A stretch of 46,875 nt of DNA from Silene noctiflora (lineage: Eukaryota; Streptophyta; Magnoliopsida; Caryophyllales; Caryophyllaceae), in NCBI GenBank assembly GCA_009801015.1, contig VHZZ01000041.1, forward strand, positions 61,410 through 108,284, given 5' to 3'. The notes under the pieces were generated by a model. It made no database searches, was not told where the DNA came from, and was given only the letters and a program-made list of their open reading frames with translations. The position numbers and the translations under genes are program-made. Below, in pieces: positions 1 through 9,856 of the stretch (positions are counted from its first letter, which is position 1; the number at the start of each line of letters is the position of its first letter).

Positions 1-484
1 TTCTTCTACGAATTCTCCTCCTATAACGCATTAAATGTATCCACTTAAGACAAAGTCCCCAAATCAGAATTTAGGGTTCATACAACAAAGTAAAAGACTC
101 AATCCGACACTTACCTCTGCGAATCCGATCTTAAGACACGTAGAAACACCAACAATCGCTTAGATTTACGCCGCAGAAATGAAGAATAGAAGGAGAAGCA
201 GTAACGGAGTTTAGGGTTTTAGTTTTTGAAAACGAAATTATGAATATTGTTTCCCGATCTACTATTTATACTTTTCGCAGAAAAACCCGCTACGAACCGG
301 ACACTCGGTCAAGTGAGTGACACTCGACCGAGTGCAGACCACTCGACCGAGTGCAGACCACTCGACCGAGTTCGTTGCACTTGTCCGAGTTCCCCACTTC
401 AGAACACTGACAGTCTGACACAATGGGGCACTCGGTCGAGTACCATGTACTCTACCGAGTGTCCCTACACTGCAAATACCGAGT
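1..484 (-). mobile_element. LTR-like repeat copy L (partial, runs off left edge)
   Basis: Read on the minus strand, this stretch has a palindrome array (303-484), then a TATA-like box (about 262-275, AGTATAAATAG), then a leader ending in a good splice donor after base 115 (CAGAG|GTAAGT). The same order of parts is seen at 45.9-44.6 kb (minus) and 46.26-46.87 kb (plus). The flanks of the array also match the 45.7 kb copy: both have GGACACTCG, a degenerate AAGT half-site, then ACTCGACCGAGT. I infer the U3/R part of an LTR retrotransposon or a solo LTR. The 91-residue ORF across the array is only translated repeat. An alternative reading is the 5' exon of a host gene leaving the window to the left. 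Confidence 0.5.
303..484. repeat. Array of 12-bp palindromes, 19-bp period (copy L)
   Basis: Palindromes or near-palindromes of the form ACTCGACCGAGT/ACTCGGTCGAGT start at 303, 322, 341, 360 and 379, exactly 19 bp apart, and then at 430, 450 and about 473. Those at 322, 341, 360 and 430 are perfect; the others have one to three changes. Palindromes of this size can be binding sites for dimeric proteins or small-hairpin units. No function is shown by the sequence. Confidence 0.9.
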
Positions 485-492
485 ATTACAAT

Positions 493-716
493 CAGTCATC
501 TTTTGTCCGACGTCGTGTCTGACATCGACCCTCGATGGATAGATATATAAACATGTCGGACACCTATAGTAGAAAACGGGAATGAATTTATAGTTAATAT
601 AAGTTGTATGAATTTGTCTGCACATATATTCCTCTTCATCAGTCATCTTGTGTCCGACGTCGTGTCTGACATCGACCCTCGATGGATAGATGTATGAACA
701 TGTCGGACACCTATAA
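493..716 (+). repeat. Pair of about 77-bp direct repeats
   Basis: The segment starting CAGTCATCTTTTGTCCGACG at 493-569 recurs at 640-716 with a few substitutions, an offset of 147 bp. Both copies end in GTCGGACACCTATA. They adjoin the palindrome array and may be part of the same repeat or a local duplication. Confidence 0.8.
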
Positions 717-760
717 AACCGTGTCTAACTTTCTTCATTTATTTGAGCACGTATCCGACG

Positions 761-802
761 CGTGTCCATGGTATTTGGACACGTGTCCATGGTATTTGGA
801 CA
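761..802 (+). repeat. 21-bp tandem repeat, two units
   Basis: Two adjacent units of CGTGTCCATGGTATTTGGACA. Each unit contains the NcoI-like palindrome CCATGG and a GTCC/GGAC inverted pair, so it can fold on itself. No gene is visible around it (540-1058). Confidence 0.8.
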
Positions 803-1079
803 TCATTTGGTGTGAATGATGTTCTTTAGACGAGAAATAAGCCATCGAAAGAGATTGATTACGAGATGGTTTTGGGTCGGAAATGAAAATGAGTTATATT
901 TAAGGTCAAGTTTTATCTTCACTTGTTTAAATATAATATCAAATACTTTTAGAAAATAAAAAACGAAACATTTATAACTATCAAATATACTTTATTTTAT
1001 TAAATTTAAATAACGTGTTCCGTGTCCTAAATTTCTTGGGATGTCGTGTTCGTGTGCGTTCTTACCTAGACCTGACAAA

Positions 1080-1318
1080 ATCAACCCGACCCGAATGACC
1101 CGACCCGAAAAGGATGACCCGAGACCCGAATTAACCCGACTTGTGGGACCCGAATTTGACCCGAAAACCCGAATTAACCCGACCCGACCCGATCTTGACC
1201 CGAGTTTTGCTAGACCCGCACTGACCCGACCCGTTGTCACCCGACCCGAAACCACCCGGACCGAAACAACCCGACCCGAAATCACCCGATCCGTAAATGA
1301 CCCGAATTGACCCGAAAT
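1080..1318 (+). repeat. Degenerate GACCCGA tandem array, left subterminal
   Basis: Thirty or so variants of CCCGA, often as AACCCGACCCGAA or TGACCCGA, with irregular 5-9 bp spacing. Subterminal repeats of this kind are the usual transposase-binding regions of hAT elements. The array is in the same orientation as the one at 2140-2375, not inverted. Confidence 0.85.
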
Positions 1319-2139
1319 AGCTAATTTTAAATTGCATTCAATATTAGTANTAAATTAATTTAAGGAGTTGAAAATGCTTAATTCAATACAAAATAATTAG
1401 CATGAAATTGTATAAACTTTGTTTACACAAAATTTATACTCATCCATTCTTTTCTTTTTTTGCTGTCCTTTTTTTTATTTGCATATGACACATGCGTGCG
1501 ACAAGCTCCCTTATTACTAATTTGTCGATAAGTGAATCTGTAAAAAAGAAAATGTAATATGTTATGAATCAATCCCGTTATAATTCAATCTCAAATAATC
1601 CTATCATTAGATCACTTGTATAAGAATGTGTGAACGTTTCAAAATTAAGATTTAAATGATGGTTGTAAATAAATGTGAACTATTAGTAATAATACACAAA
1701 CTTCATTAACATGATATCCACCAAGATTTAAATTTGAATTATTAGTAATAATATCGTAACCGTCTATAATATTGTTATTAATTAATAAACTATTAAACGT
1801 ATTTCTTTCCAAGTTAAGTTAAATACTTAAATGTAATACATCATTACATCTAGAATAAAAGGAATTGGTTGAGATTATCTTACTATCATTAACTCATTAC
1901 AATATTAAAGCACTCAAGAATTGATAATATGTTTGACTTGAAGATGATTACAATTTACAAACATCTCGTATTAACTATTTCAACATTTGATAATGAACTC
2001 AAATAAAAACTATAAACAAAATATCCTAAAAATAATATATACTCGGTTAGTAAATAATTTAACAGAAGTAAAGGAACGAAAGAAAAAAAATGGTTAGTTA
2101 TTTAAAAAATGCGAAGATGCAAAACGTACCAACTCCAAC

Positions 2140-2376
2140 TAACCCGACCCGCAAATGACCTGATTTGAAATAACCCGACCCGCTTTTTCATTGACCCGGA
2201 AATGACCCGGCCTGAATCAACCCGACCCGCTTGACCCGAAAATGACCCGACTAACAACCCGAAAGAAACCCGGAAACCCGAAAGGACCCGATCCGACCCG
2301 AACTAACCCGATAATGTGACAAACCCGAACTGACCCGACCCGAATTGACCTGACCCGAACCCGACCCGTTGACCCG
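2140..2376 (+). repeat. Degenerate GACCCGA tandem array, right subterminal
   Basis: Same repeat type and orientation as at 1080-1318. It ends directly at the right terminal inverted repeat. Confidence 0.85.
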
Positions 2377-2508
2377 TTTTGCCAGGTCTATTCTTACCTA
2401 CTATAGTACTATAGCAGTTAACTTAAGCTGCATCACAACTTTTGAAGTAGGAGCAAGCATAATGAAAAAATGGCAATTTAAGTTAAGGACTTGTGACGTT
2501 GTGATTTG

Positions 2509-2777
2509 GGTAGACCCGACAAAGCTGATTTGATTCGAGATCAAAGTGACTTGAATTTGATCCGATAGACTCAAACTGGCCTGATCTCAAAGTGACCTAA
2601 CCGAACGACCTGACTTGGAGTGACCCGAAATTACCCGAATGGACTTGTTTTAGCCAAAATCCCGACCCGAAATCACCCGATCCAAAATGATCTGAACCGG
2701 AGCGACCCAACCCAAAAATAACCTGACCTGACACGAAAATGACCTGTCCCGAACCTAACCCGGTCCCAAAATTTTAC
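2509..2777. mobile_element. Decayed fragment of the same hAT family
   Basis: It begins TAGACCCGACAAAG, close to the terminus at 1067, and continues with decayed TGACCCGA/TGACCTGA repeats to about 2777. No right terminus or target duplication could be found, so it is probably truncated and older than the 1067-2390 copy. Confidence 0.55.
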
Positions 2778-4059
2778 ATTTAACAAGTCATCCTCTTAAT
2801 TACTCATAACTTTCAGCATCAAATGTTCTAATAAAAATCATTCTCTTGCTATTAACAGTTCCATTAAAATAATTTGGCAAGATTGTGGAGTACTATTAAG
2901 ACATCAATAACTTCAACTTAAACAAGCTTATCTTTGTCGTAAATATCATAGAAATAGTCAACTACTACTCCATTCTATAGATATGGATGATGCGATTTAC
3001 TGTACAAACTTTGAACTTATCAAATGCCTTAATCTCAACGCCTCTGCCGTTTTGTTTAATGTCATTAGTAAAAACGGTGGTGAATTTACCTTTACCCTTC
3101 ACATTTGAAAAAATGTCTTGGCCAAGCAATCAAATCAAATCGTTAGTAATAAATTAATAATTACTCTTTGTTATAGATAATTTCAACGCCCTTCTATTTT
3201 ATAAATAATGCTAGAGCGTCACCGGTAATACTAAGTGTCGGAGTCTTAGTAGTTAGTACTATCCTCTCACATTCCTAGATGTCTATCGGGTCGATACAAA
3301 TTGAGTCTCTTTTGGTTGAGTCATTTCAGGTTTGTTATATATTTGAGTCAGATCAGGTCATCAGGTCAGTCAAATTATTTGGGTTCAGGGAATGTCGAAC
3401 CTGTTATCTATGATGTGTTGTTACGAGTACATTTTGGGCTTTGGTAGTGAGGTGGACATTTCGAGTATGGCTTGTTTAAGATCGAGTTATTTTCGAATTT
3501 GTGACTAAGAATAATTTTACAAATAAATTTTATAGAGAAAGTTTAATTACATATATATAATGAAGTATTAGTATAGATCCCCGCGCAGTAAATGCGCGAT
3601 ATTTATGCAGTTTTTACTTTTTAATTTATTTATTACTTATTTATTCAAAATTTATACTTTCATAATTTCATATTTCACCTATTTTGATATGAGAAAAAAA
3701 TAAAACAGCAAAACTAACAAAAAAATTGGGCATGTCATGAAATCTTTTTTTTTTTTTAGTCACAAAGTTAATGATTTCATTTTATAACTTTTCTTAAATT
3801 ATCTTAATGAATTTTTTTCATAAAACTAATAGCATTAGTTTATTTTATTATATTATACGATGTAAGTATGCATCAAGTTATTTTCTAAGAAAAATTAACA
3901 ATTTTTCATTTTATAATTTTATACCCCCTTTTATTTTGTTTTGATTAAAACATTATAATTATAAATAAGAATTTAATGGAAAAATCATGCTTTAAAAGAA
4001 AGATAATAGTTAATGGGAAAATCTCATTTGTTTCCTTATATAGGTAGATGGACTTTGGA
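2778..4059. other. AT-rich spacer without a gene
   Basis: No coding region is supportable. About 3285-3400 holds GGTCA/GAGTCA-rich sequence resembling a strongly decayed copy of the GACCCGA repeats. A Helitron-like terminus is listed separately at 3568. Confidence 0.6.
3568..3600 (-). mobile_element. Candidate Helitron 3' terminus
   Basis: On the minus strand a GC-rich hairpin (CGCGCATTTACTGCGCG, 3582-3598) is followed after about 10 bases by CTAA and then T, which fits the Helitron rule of hairpin, short spacer and CTRR at an A|T target. The 5' end was not found. The rule is loose, so this is only suggestive. Confidence 0.3.
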
Positions 4060-5340
4060 GGGAAAACTTTTTACAATTTTTCTTCTCTCAATAGGAATAG
4101 GGATTTACAATTGATTTTTTTAATATATATATATAATATTAATTGTGATTCTAAATAAGCTATTTCGAATCCTTTTTTATTGGTCATTTTCTGGTTAGGT
4201 TTACTCGAGTCAATTATGGGTCTAAAATAATTCGTGTTGGTTTGGTTTTACAAAGTCTACCGTCTACACACATCCATAGGTAAAACCCACCGTTGATATA
4301 AAAATATCTTAATAACATGTGAGAGAGTGATATCGAAACTCAATACCCCAAAATACCAATGTCGTTATCTCATTTTCCCTCATTAGGTACTCGTTTGGTT
4401 CATACAGGAATTGAACTCCTGTAGTAGTTTGCAACTCACCGGATTCCAATTCCCATATGCAATTCACATGAAATGGGCAAAAACGTGTTTGGTTGCCTTG
4501 GAGGAGTTTATTTTTCCCATGAATTAAACTCCCATGGTTTGTTTGAGAAAACTTTTGAGAATTTTTATTCTCTTAGCAGCAAGCGGGATTTACAATTGAT
4601 TTTTTTAATATATATAATATTAATTGTGATTCTAAATAAGCTATTTCGAGTCCTTTTTGATCGGTCATTTTTAGATCAGGTTTACTCGAGTCAATTACGG
4701 GTTTAACATAATTCGTGTCGCTTTGGTTTTACAAAGTCTACACTCTATAGTTTACCCTAGGGGTGTTAACGAGTCGAGCCGAACCGAGCCCCGAGGTTGG
4801 CCTTGCTCGACTTGTACTCAAGAAGCAAAACCCGAGCTTGAAAAATATGTGCTCGTTATCAAGCTTGTGAGCTTTAACGCGAGCTCGAGCCAAACTCAAG
4901 CTCAAATCGAGCCTATATAATTGTTAGTGTTTTTTTCCTTCCGAGATTTCAATAACAAGGCTCGAAGGTCATATGTAAAAATATTCGGCAAATCAACATT
5001 TGATATGCGTGATACAAAGATATAATCATGATAAAATATTTTTATAAAATATAAGCAATATCTTATCTAATCATACAAGTTCGAACCGCTCGCGAGCTTT
5101 TCGAACCGAGCCAGCGTTTGCTCGGCTTGACTCGTTAAGCTCTCGAGTCGAGCTTTGACCGAGCCGATCTCAAGTTGCTCGCGAGCTGTCTCGTCTCATT
5201 AATACCCCTAATCTACCCACATCCCTATATAAAACCCACCGTTTATATATAACTCTATCTTAATATGTGAAAAAGTGATATCGAAAATCAATACCACCAA
5301 ATATTGGACGAGGTTATCTCATTTTCCCTCACTAAATTTG
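4060..5340. repeat. Diverged tandem duplication upstream of the F-box gene
   Basis: Copy A (about 4060-4387) and copy B (about 4545-5334 without its insertion) share long blocks: GGGATTTACAATTGATTTTT, then GATTCTAAATAAGCTATTTC, then TTTACTCGAGTCAATTA, ACAAAGTCTAC, AAAACCCACCGTT, GTGATATCGAAA and TTATCTCATTTTCCCTCA. Copy B ends about 15 bp before the likely TATA box of the F-box gene, so its promoter-proximal region has been duplicated. Copy B holds a hAT insertion that copy A lacks. Confidence 0.8.
4758..5210. mobile_element. hAT-type MITE, 453 bp
   Basis: The terminal inverted repeats are TAGGGGTGTTAACGAGTCGA on the left and, inverted, TAGGGGTATTAATGAGACGA on the right: 17 of 20 match. The flanking 8-mers GTTTACCC and ATCTACCC differ by two transitions, as expected of an ageing hAT target duplication. 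Subterminal GAGCTCGAGCC-type motifs are typical of plant hAT elements. The related segment at about 4255-4300 has no insertion and serves as an empty site. No transposase is present. Confidence 0.8.
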
Positions 5341-5348
5341 TAAGAATC

Positions 5349-5357
5349 TTTATAAGC
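5349..5357 (+). promoter_or_regulatory. Likely TATA box of the F-box gene
   Basis: TTTATAAGC lies about 255 bp before the start codon. The stretch that follows is C/T-rich with CATCAATCAATCAATC and CTTCTTCACTAATC, as in many plant 5' leaders. No intron junction is needed in the leader. Confidence 0.4.
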
Positions 5358-5611
5358 ACAACCACTCCATACACCATACCCATATAACATATCTCCTCCT
5401 CCACACTCCACATCCTCCATCAATCAATCAATCATCATACATACAATATATACAACACCACCAATCCTTATCTTTCCACACACCCATTCCGCCATTTCCC
5501 TCTTCTTCACTAATCATCATCCCCCCAAATTTCCCCCAATTACCTCACTCTTTCCTTCAATTTCCTCAATTAGGGTTTCACTTTCACCCACCCAATCCCA
5601 CAATCTCAATC

Positions 5612-6811
5612 ATGTCTTCCTTACTCTCACCAGATCCAGCTCCCACCCGAATCCACCCCGACCCGAACCCGGACTCGGACTTGGATCTCGACCACTTCGA
5701 CGCGATCCCAGACTCACTGCTCATGCTCATCTTCAACAAGATCGGCGACGTCAAAGCATTAGGTCGATGCGGCGTCGTTTCGAGGAGGTTTCACTCACTT
5801 GTACCACAAGTCGAAAACGTTGTCGTTCGTGTCGATTGCGTTATATCCGACGACGATTCCACGTCATCATCGTCATCTTCTTCCACGTCATCTGACAAAC
5901 CTCGGTCTCACTTTGCTAACCTTGTACGCGTCGTTTTCGGTAACTTCTTCTTCAAGCCGATTCAGGCGCTAAGTCAATTAATTGGAAACAAACGGCTATG
6001 TCCGCCGTCTGCGGTGGTCAATGCTGGCGTTGACGGAATTGACGGCGGCGGTGACGGTGGTGTTACGCACCATTCGCCGACGCAGGTGTTGAAGAACTTT
6101 AATGAGATCAAGTTTCTACGAATCGAGCTTCCGAGTGGTGAGTTAGGGATTGATGATGGTGTTTTGTTGAAATGGAGGGCGGATTTCGGGTCTACGCTTG
6201 ATAATTGTGTGATTCTCGGTGCTTCGGAGGTAATTAGGGCGGTGTCGAGATCGAGCGAGGTCGAAAACTTACATGTTGATGATAATGGTGGTAATAATAG
6301 TAGTAATAATGATAATGGGAGTATACCGGAGTCGTTTTACACGAATGGAGGGTTGAAATTGAGGGTAGTTTGGACAATTAGCTCGTTAATCGCGGCCTCA
6401 GCGAGGCATTACTTGTTACAACCGATAATTTCGGAGCATAAGACGCTTGATAGTTTGATGTTGACGGATGTGAATGGTCAGGGAGTGTTGTGTATGAATA
6501 GGGAGCAGTTGGAGGAGTTGAGGGTGAAACCGCTGTCGGCCTCGTCTGCTTCGAAGAGGACGTTGGTACCGGCGTTGAATATGAGGTTGTGGTATGCGCC
6601 GCATTTGGAGCTGCCTGATGGGGTTGTGCTTAAGGGAGCTACATTGGTTGCGATTCGGCCTAGTGAGCAGTCAGGTGGTGTTAGTGCTGGTGGGAAGAAG
6701 GAGGGTTCGGATATGTCGTGGGTTTCGAGTGCGTTTGAGGAGCCGTATGGGACTGCTGCTAAGATGTTGGTTAAGAGACGGACTTATTGTCTTGAGATGA
6801 ACTCCTTTTGA
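5612..6811 (+). CDS. AUF1/AUF2-like F-box protein
   Basis: Intronless gene for a 399-residue protein. A proline/aspartate-rich start is followed by an F-box at about residues 29-66 (DHFDAIPDSLLMLIFNKIGD, then a conserved VSRRFHSLVPQ). F-box proteins are the substrate receptors of SCF ubiquitin ligases, binding SKP1. The remainder matches what I recall of the Arabidopsis AUXIN UP-REGULATED F-BOX proteins AUF1/AUF2: the segment VWTISSLIAASARHYLL, a conserved K/H-x-L-x-x-L-x-x-x-D block, RTLVPALNMRLWYAPHLELP, a LVxxRP motif, and the C-terminus ending LEMNSF. Two low-complexity insertions, a serine run at about 83-94 and an Asn/Gly/Ser stretch near 225-240, are likely lineage-specific loops. The first ATG opens the ORF after a T/C-rich leader with TAA/TAG stops upstream. 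AUF1 in Arabidopsis is linked to auxin transport and root growth; that role here is inference. The exact paralogue (AUF1 or AUF2) cannot be decided. Confidence 0.93.
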   Translation: MSSLLSPDPAPTRIHPDPNPDSDLDLDHFDAIPDSLLMLIFNKIGDVKALGRCGVVSRRFHSLVPQVENVVVRVDCVISDDDSTSSSSSSSTSSDKPRSHFANLVRVVFGNFFFKPIQALSQLIGNKRLCPPSAVVNAGVDGIDGGGDGGVTHHSPTQVLKNFNEIKFLRIELPSGELGIDDGVLLKWRADFGSTLDNCVILGASEVIRAVSRSSEVENLHVDDNGGNNSSNNDNGSIPESFYTNGGLKLRVVWTISSLIAASARHYLLQPIISEHKTLDSLMLTDVNGQGVLCMNREQLEELRVKPLSASSASKRTLVPALNMRLWYAPHLELPDGVVLKGATLVAIRPSEQSGGVSAGGKKEGSDMSWVSSAFEEPYGTAAKMLVKRRTYCLEMNSF

Positions 6812-7617
6812 TTCGATTTTAGCTCTGGCAAATGAGGTAATGATTGGACGGACTAAATGATTCATTAAACTGATTGTGCGTAATTTGAAAGTAGTTGTCA
6901 TTTGATGCAATTTTAATTACGGTCATGGAAAACAACCTGTGTGTGCTATAAGCCTATACATAAAGGCGAGGTTGCTCACCTGAGACTTGAGACCTGAGAC
7001 CTCCCTACGTACTTACATCGACCGGGAGCCGGTGGTTATTGGGGTAAATTTTAGTTGTGTTGTTGGTTTGTCAATGTGTATTTAGCCAATTGGTTAATCT
7101 GGATACGCATTTTCTATAGCTAATTGTACTGCAAAATCCGATGTTAAGTCTTAGCCCTGTTCGTTTTACTTAAATTCGGTTCAGTTTTGCTCATGTTAGG
7201 TCTAAGTTCAGTTTAGTCGGTTTCAAGGCCTTGGCTGCTTGGAAATGTTAATAGACATCTTAATATTGATAGAAATAAATCTCGTGTAGGATTGATAAGT
7301 ATTTAGGTAGTAGTGTAGTACAGCTTAGAAATTTCTTCTAGTCAATGTTGTGGCGCTCCGACAAATTTATTCATGGTATAAATAAGTAAGTTGCTTTATA
7401 AAGTCTTGGACTTGTATGCATATTGATGAAAGCTTGTTGGCATTGTTGCTAGCCACAAATGATTAGGCCCACAATTCCTGGTTGCTGAAATGCCAGCGTG
7501 ATTGATATATTTGTTGATTCTGTGTGGGCTATGCTTGAGTGACTTGTTAACTTTCAGATTTGAGAGAAACATAACCACTTCTTTGGTTATTCCTTGCTTG
7601 ACAGAATTCTAATCTAT
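6812..7617. other. 3' flank of the F-box gene, no further gene
   Basis: It contains the 3' UTR of the upstream gene and AT-rich spacer. About 7155-7190 has a TAGCCCTGTTCGTTTTACTT stretch like the ends of common plant MITEs, but no partner end was found. Confidence 0.5.
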
Positions 7618-7619
7618 TA

Positions 7620-8698
7620 CTCCCTCCATTCTCGAGTATTTATGTTTGTCCGTTCTCTTTTGGCCAATCCCAAATTAGTCGGCACATTTATATCTGTAAT
7701 CTGTGGTAAAATAAAAATGCCTTTATCAGAGAACGTAAAAATGTGAACTTATACTATAGGTAGTTAATGACTCTCTTTTAAGTTTTTTTGTTCTTCTTAC
7801 TTTCCTTTTTAGAATATTTTTATCTTCCCACTTCTCATTCTTTCCTTATTAGGTAACTATTTATATTATTTTTTATTAATTACCCTCTTAGCAATTCATT
7901 AATTACAAGAAGTACCTCTCCTAATAACAATACCCCAACTAACTTCACCCAACACTCACCTCCTACCCACAACCCCAACAAACCTTCCACTCCCAACAAA
8001 CAAAACTCGAATAACCACCATCTGAACACCAATCAGTCACCAGCCGACCACTGTGCCTCTATGACGCGGCCCACATCACCTCAATCCACGTTGCCTTCTC
8101 TCCTATCATGACCCACATGCCAGGTCTACCGCCACAACCCACACTTATTTGTTACACTGCCATGTGACCCACCTCGTAGTTAATTACTCTCTTAAGTCCG
8201 TTGATGATAAGGATGGTTTTGTGAGTGGTGTTATCGTCTGGTAAGTGGTGGATGAGTGGTTGGCTGGGCTAGTGAGTGAGCCGGTGAATATGTGGCGTTC
8301 GCGGTGGGTGGGTGGTGCTAGGACAAGATCGATGATATGGGATGGTGGTGGTCAGAAGTGTTGAAGGGCTGTGGTTGGTGGTGATATCTGCTGTCTGGTG
8401 GTGTTGAGTGGTGATATAGGGTACTTAGTGTTGTGGTTGGGTTCGATGATGTTGTGTAGTGGTGTTTTGGTGTTAGAGGAGGGTGGGAACTTGAGGCATG
8501 GGGCTGGCTTGGGAGGTGAGTGAGAAATGTGAGATGGTGAGAAGGGTAATATGGTTATTAGGCCCTGTCAATTCAGAGTATTGTATTTCGACCTGTCGAT
8601 TCTTTGAAGTCAAGGTGTAATAATGATTTTTTTTGTCACAACGCTCTTAAGTATGACCTTTAGCATCTGGATAATATAAATGCCATGGGATGGAGGAG
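7620..8698. mobile_element. Possible large Stowaway-like element
   Basis: The left end CTCCCTCCATTC and the inverted right end CTCCTCCATCCC are flanked on both sides by TA (7618-7619 and 8699-8700), the Tc1/mariner (Stowaway) target. Subterminal TATTTAT/CATTTAT blocks also agree. Its 1.08 kb is long for Stowaway. The interior has a CCACC-rich half (7930-8130) and a GGTGG-rich half (8200-8520) and no credible coding region. Confidence 0.45.
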
Positions 8699-8717
8699 TA
8701 TGTCAAAGCAAATTATC

Positions 8718-8838
8718 AACAGTAACTTATTAGTGTACTTGGACACTTTTACCCCTCCTTTGGTTTTGGACCATTCTGATTTTGCACCAATATTAAGAAC
8801 AGTAACTTGTTAGTGTACTTGGACACTTTACCCTTTTT
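8718..8838 (+). repeat. 80-bp spaced duplication
   Basis: The block AACAGTAACTTRTTAGTGTA followed by CTTGGACACTTT and ACCC occurs at about 8719 and again at about 8799, offset by 80 bp, with one substitution in the first part. It looks like a recent local tandem duplication. Confidence 0.75.
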
Positions 8839-9351
8839 ATTTCACTTCTCACGTCACATCTCCCTACTTCCCTCCACAACACAACCCTATCACCACCCCT
8901 ACCCACCTCTAGCACCACCCCCTCACCCCACCTGAGCCCCACCGTTGGCGTCCGCTAAAACTGCCGACCACAAACCCAGCATTGACGTGGCCCTCACCCC
9001 ACCCTCTATCCCCACTACCCTGGCCACATCCAAACCCCTACCCCCACCCCCACCATCGGCTGGCGACAGAATCTGCCGACCACTCCTTTCGTTCTTTCCC
9101 CTGGCCACCAACCTCCCACATACTCAACGGCGCACAAACCTCACATCCGACCACAATGAAACCCCACCTTTGACAATTCTCCACCGATTTAGGGAGGAAA
9201 TATGTGAGCAATAGGTGGCAGGAGAAATTATGATGGGGGTAAGTTTGTGAGGCTATATGGGTCTTTTAGTATGTTTCTTTCTGCAATTTAAGGAAATGGT
9301 ATGAAAGTGAGCCAAAAAAGAAAAGTGGTATAATCCAAAGAATGGGAGGAG
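8839..9351. other. CCACC-rich tract ending in a Stowaway-like terminus
   Basis: 8840-9180 is C-rich (CCCCACC-type low complexity), which makes long but meaningless open frames on both strands. At 9341-9353 the sequence AATGGGAGGAGTA resembles a Stowaway right end with its TA. The matching left end was not identified. Confidence 0.45.
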
Positions 9352-9763
9352 TATTTAAAATTTTGTTCAAGGGTAAGGAATGCACATCTAACCCTTATCT
9401 TGAGGAGCCTTTGTGGCGTCGAGAATTTATTTGTTGTTGTAGGTGTTGTTTCCCATGGTCAGTCCAGCTAGGTATTACAGATTGCTTTATTATTTTGAAG
9501 CGTTGTCATATTATGTTGATCGATTGCTCGTTTTGCTGCTGTTCACTAGACACTTAAGTTGCCTTCTTGTACAACTAGCTTGTTGAGATGGTAGAGAGTT
9601 GCTTCAGCTGTAATTTGTGAAGTGTTGTCATATTATTTGGGCAGTTTTTAGTCATGTTTCTACTTTCTACTACCTTTGAACTTTCTCATTTTTAATGAAG
9701 CCAAAAACTCATTACTGCTTATTTGTAGAATACGATGGAAAGCGTTTTTCTTATAGTGAAGTA

Positions 9764-9854
9764 TTCCCTTCATTCTAGTTAATTGTATACATTTTTCAAA
9801 ATACGCGAGGGAGATTTTTTGAAAAATTTATACAATTGATTGAACTCAAGGAAG
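9764..9854. mobile_element. Stowaway-like MITE, 91 bp
   Basis: The left arm TTCCCTTCATTCTAGTTAAT and the inverted right arm (CTTCCTTGAGTTCAATCAAT) continue into AATTGTATACATTTTTC and AATTGTATAAATTTTTC, so nearly the whole element is a hairpin. It is flanked by TA on both sides (9762-9763 and 9855-9856). Confidence 0.65.
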
Positions 9855-9856
9855 TA

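Larger units (their letters stand above)
1067..2390. mobile_element. Non-autonomous hAT element with GACCCGA arrays
   Basis: The left end TAGACCTGACAAAA and the inverted right end TAGACCTGGCAAAA (2377-2390) form 14-bp terminal inverted repeats with one mismatch. The element is flanked by an exact 8-bp direct repeat, TTCTTACC (1059-1066 and 2391-2398), the target-site length of the hAT superfamily. Both subterminal regions (1080-1315 and 2140-2375) are degenerate runs of TGACCCGA-type 7-8-mers. The AT-rich core shows no transposase. The short ORFs over 992-1337 on both strands are translated repeats. Confidence 0.85.

Noticed and set aside
303..484. CRISPR-like array (regular repeats and spacers)
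   Set aside because: Unit is a 12-bp palindrome with 7-bp spacers, in a plant nuclear context; does not fit CRISPR repeat or spacer lengths, and no cas genes.
247..522. 91-residue open frame on +
   Set aside because: It spans the palindrome array and reads only repeated STEC/TRPSA units; it is noncoding repeat.
992..1337. Overlapping open frames on both strands (97, 89 and 68 residues)
   Set aside because: They are translations of the degenerate GACCCGA repeats in the hAT element; composition is only Arg, Pro, Thr, Gly, Ser periodicity.
2509..2777. Complete second hAT element
   Set aside because: No right terminal repeat or 8-bp duplication could be found, so only a fragment is reported.
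8923..9214. Open frames on both strands in the CCACC-rich tract
   Set aside because: Low-complexity Pro/Thr/His composition caused by base content; no conserved motif.
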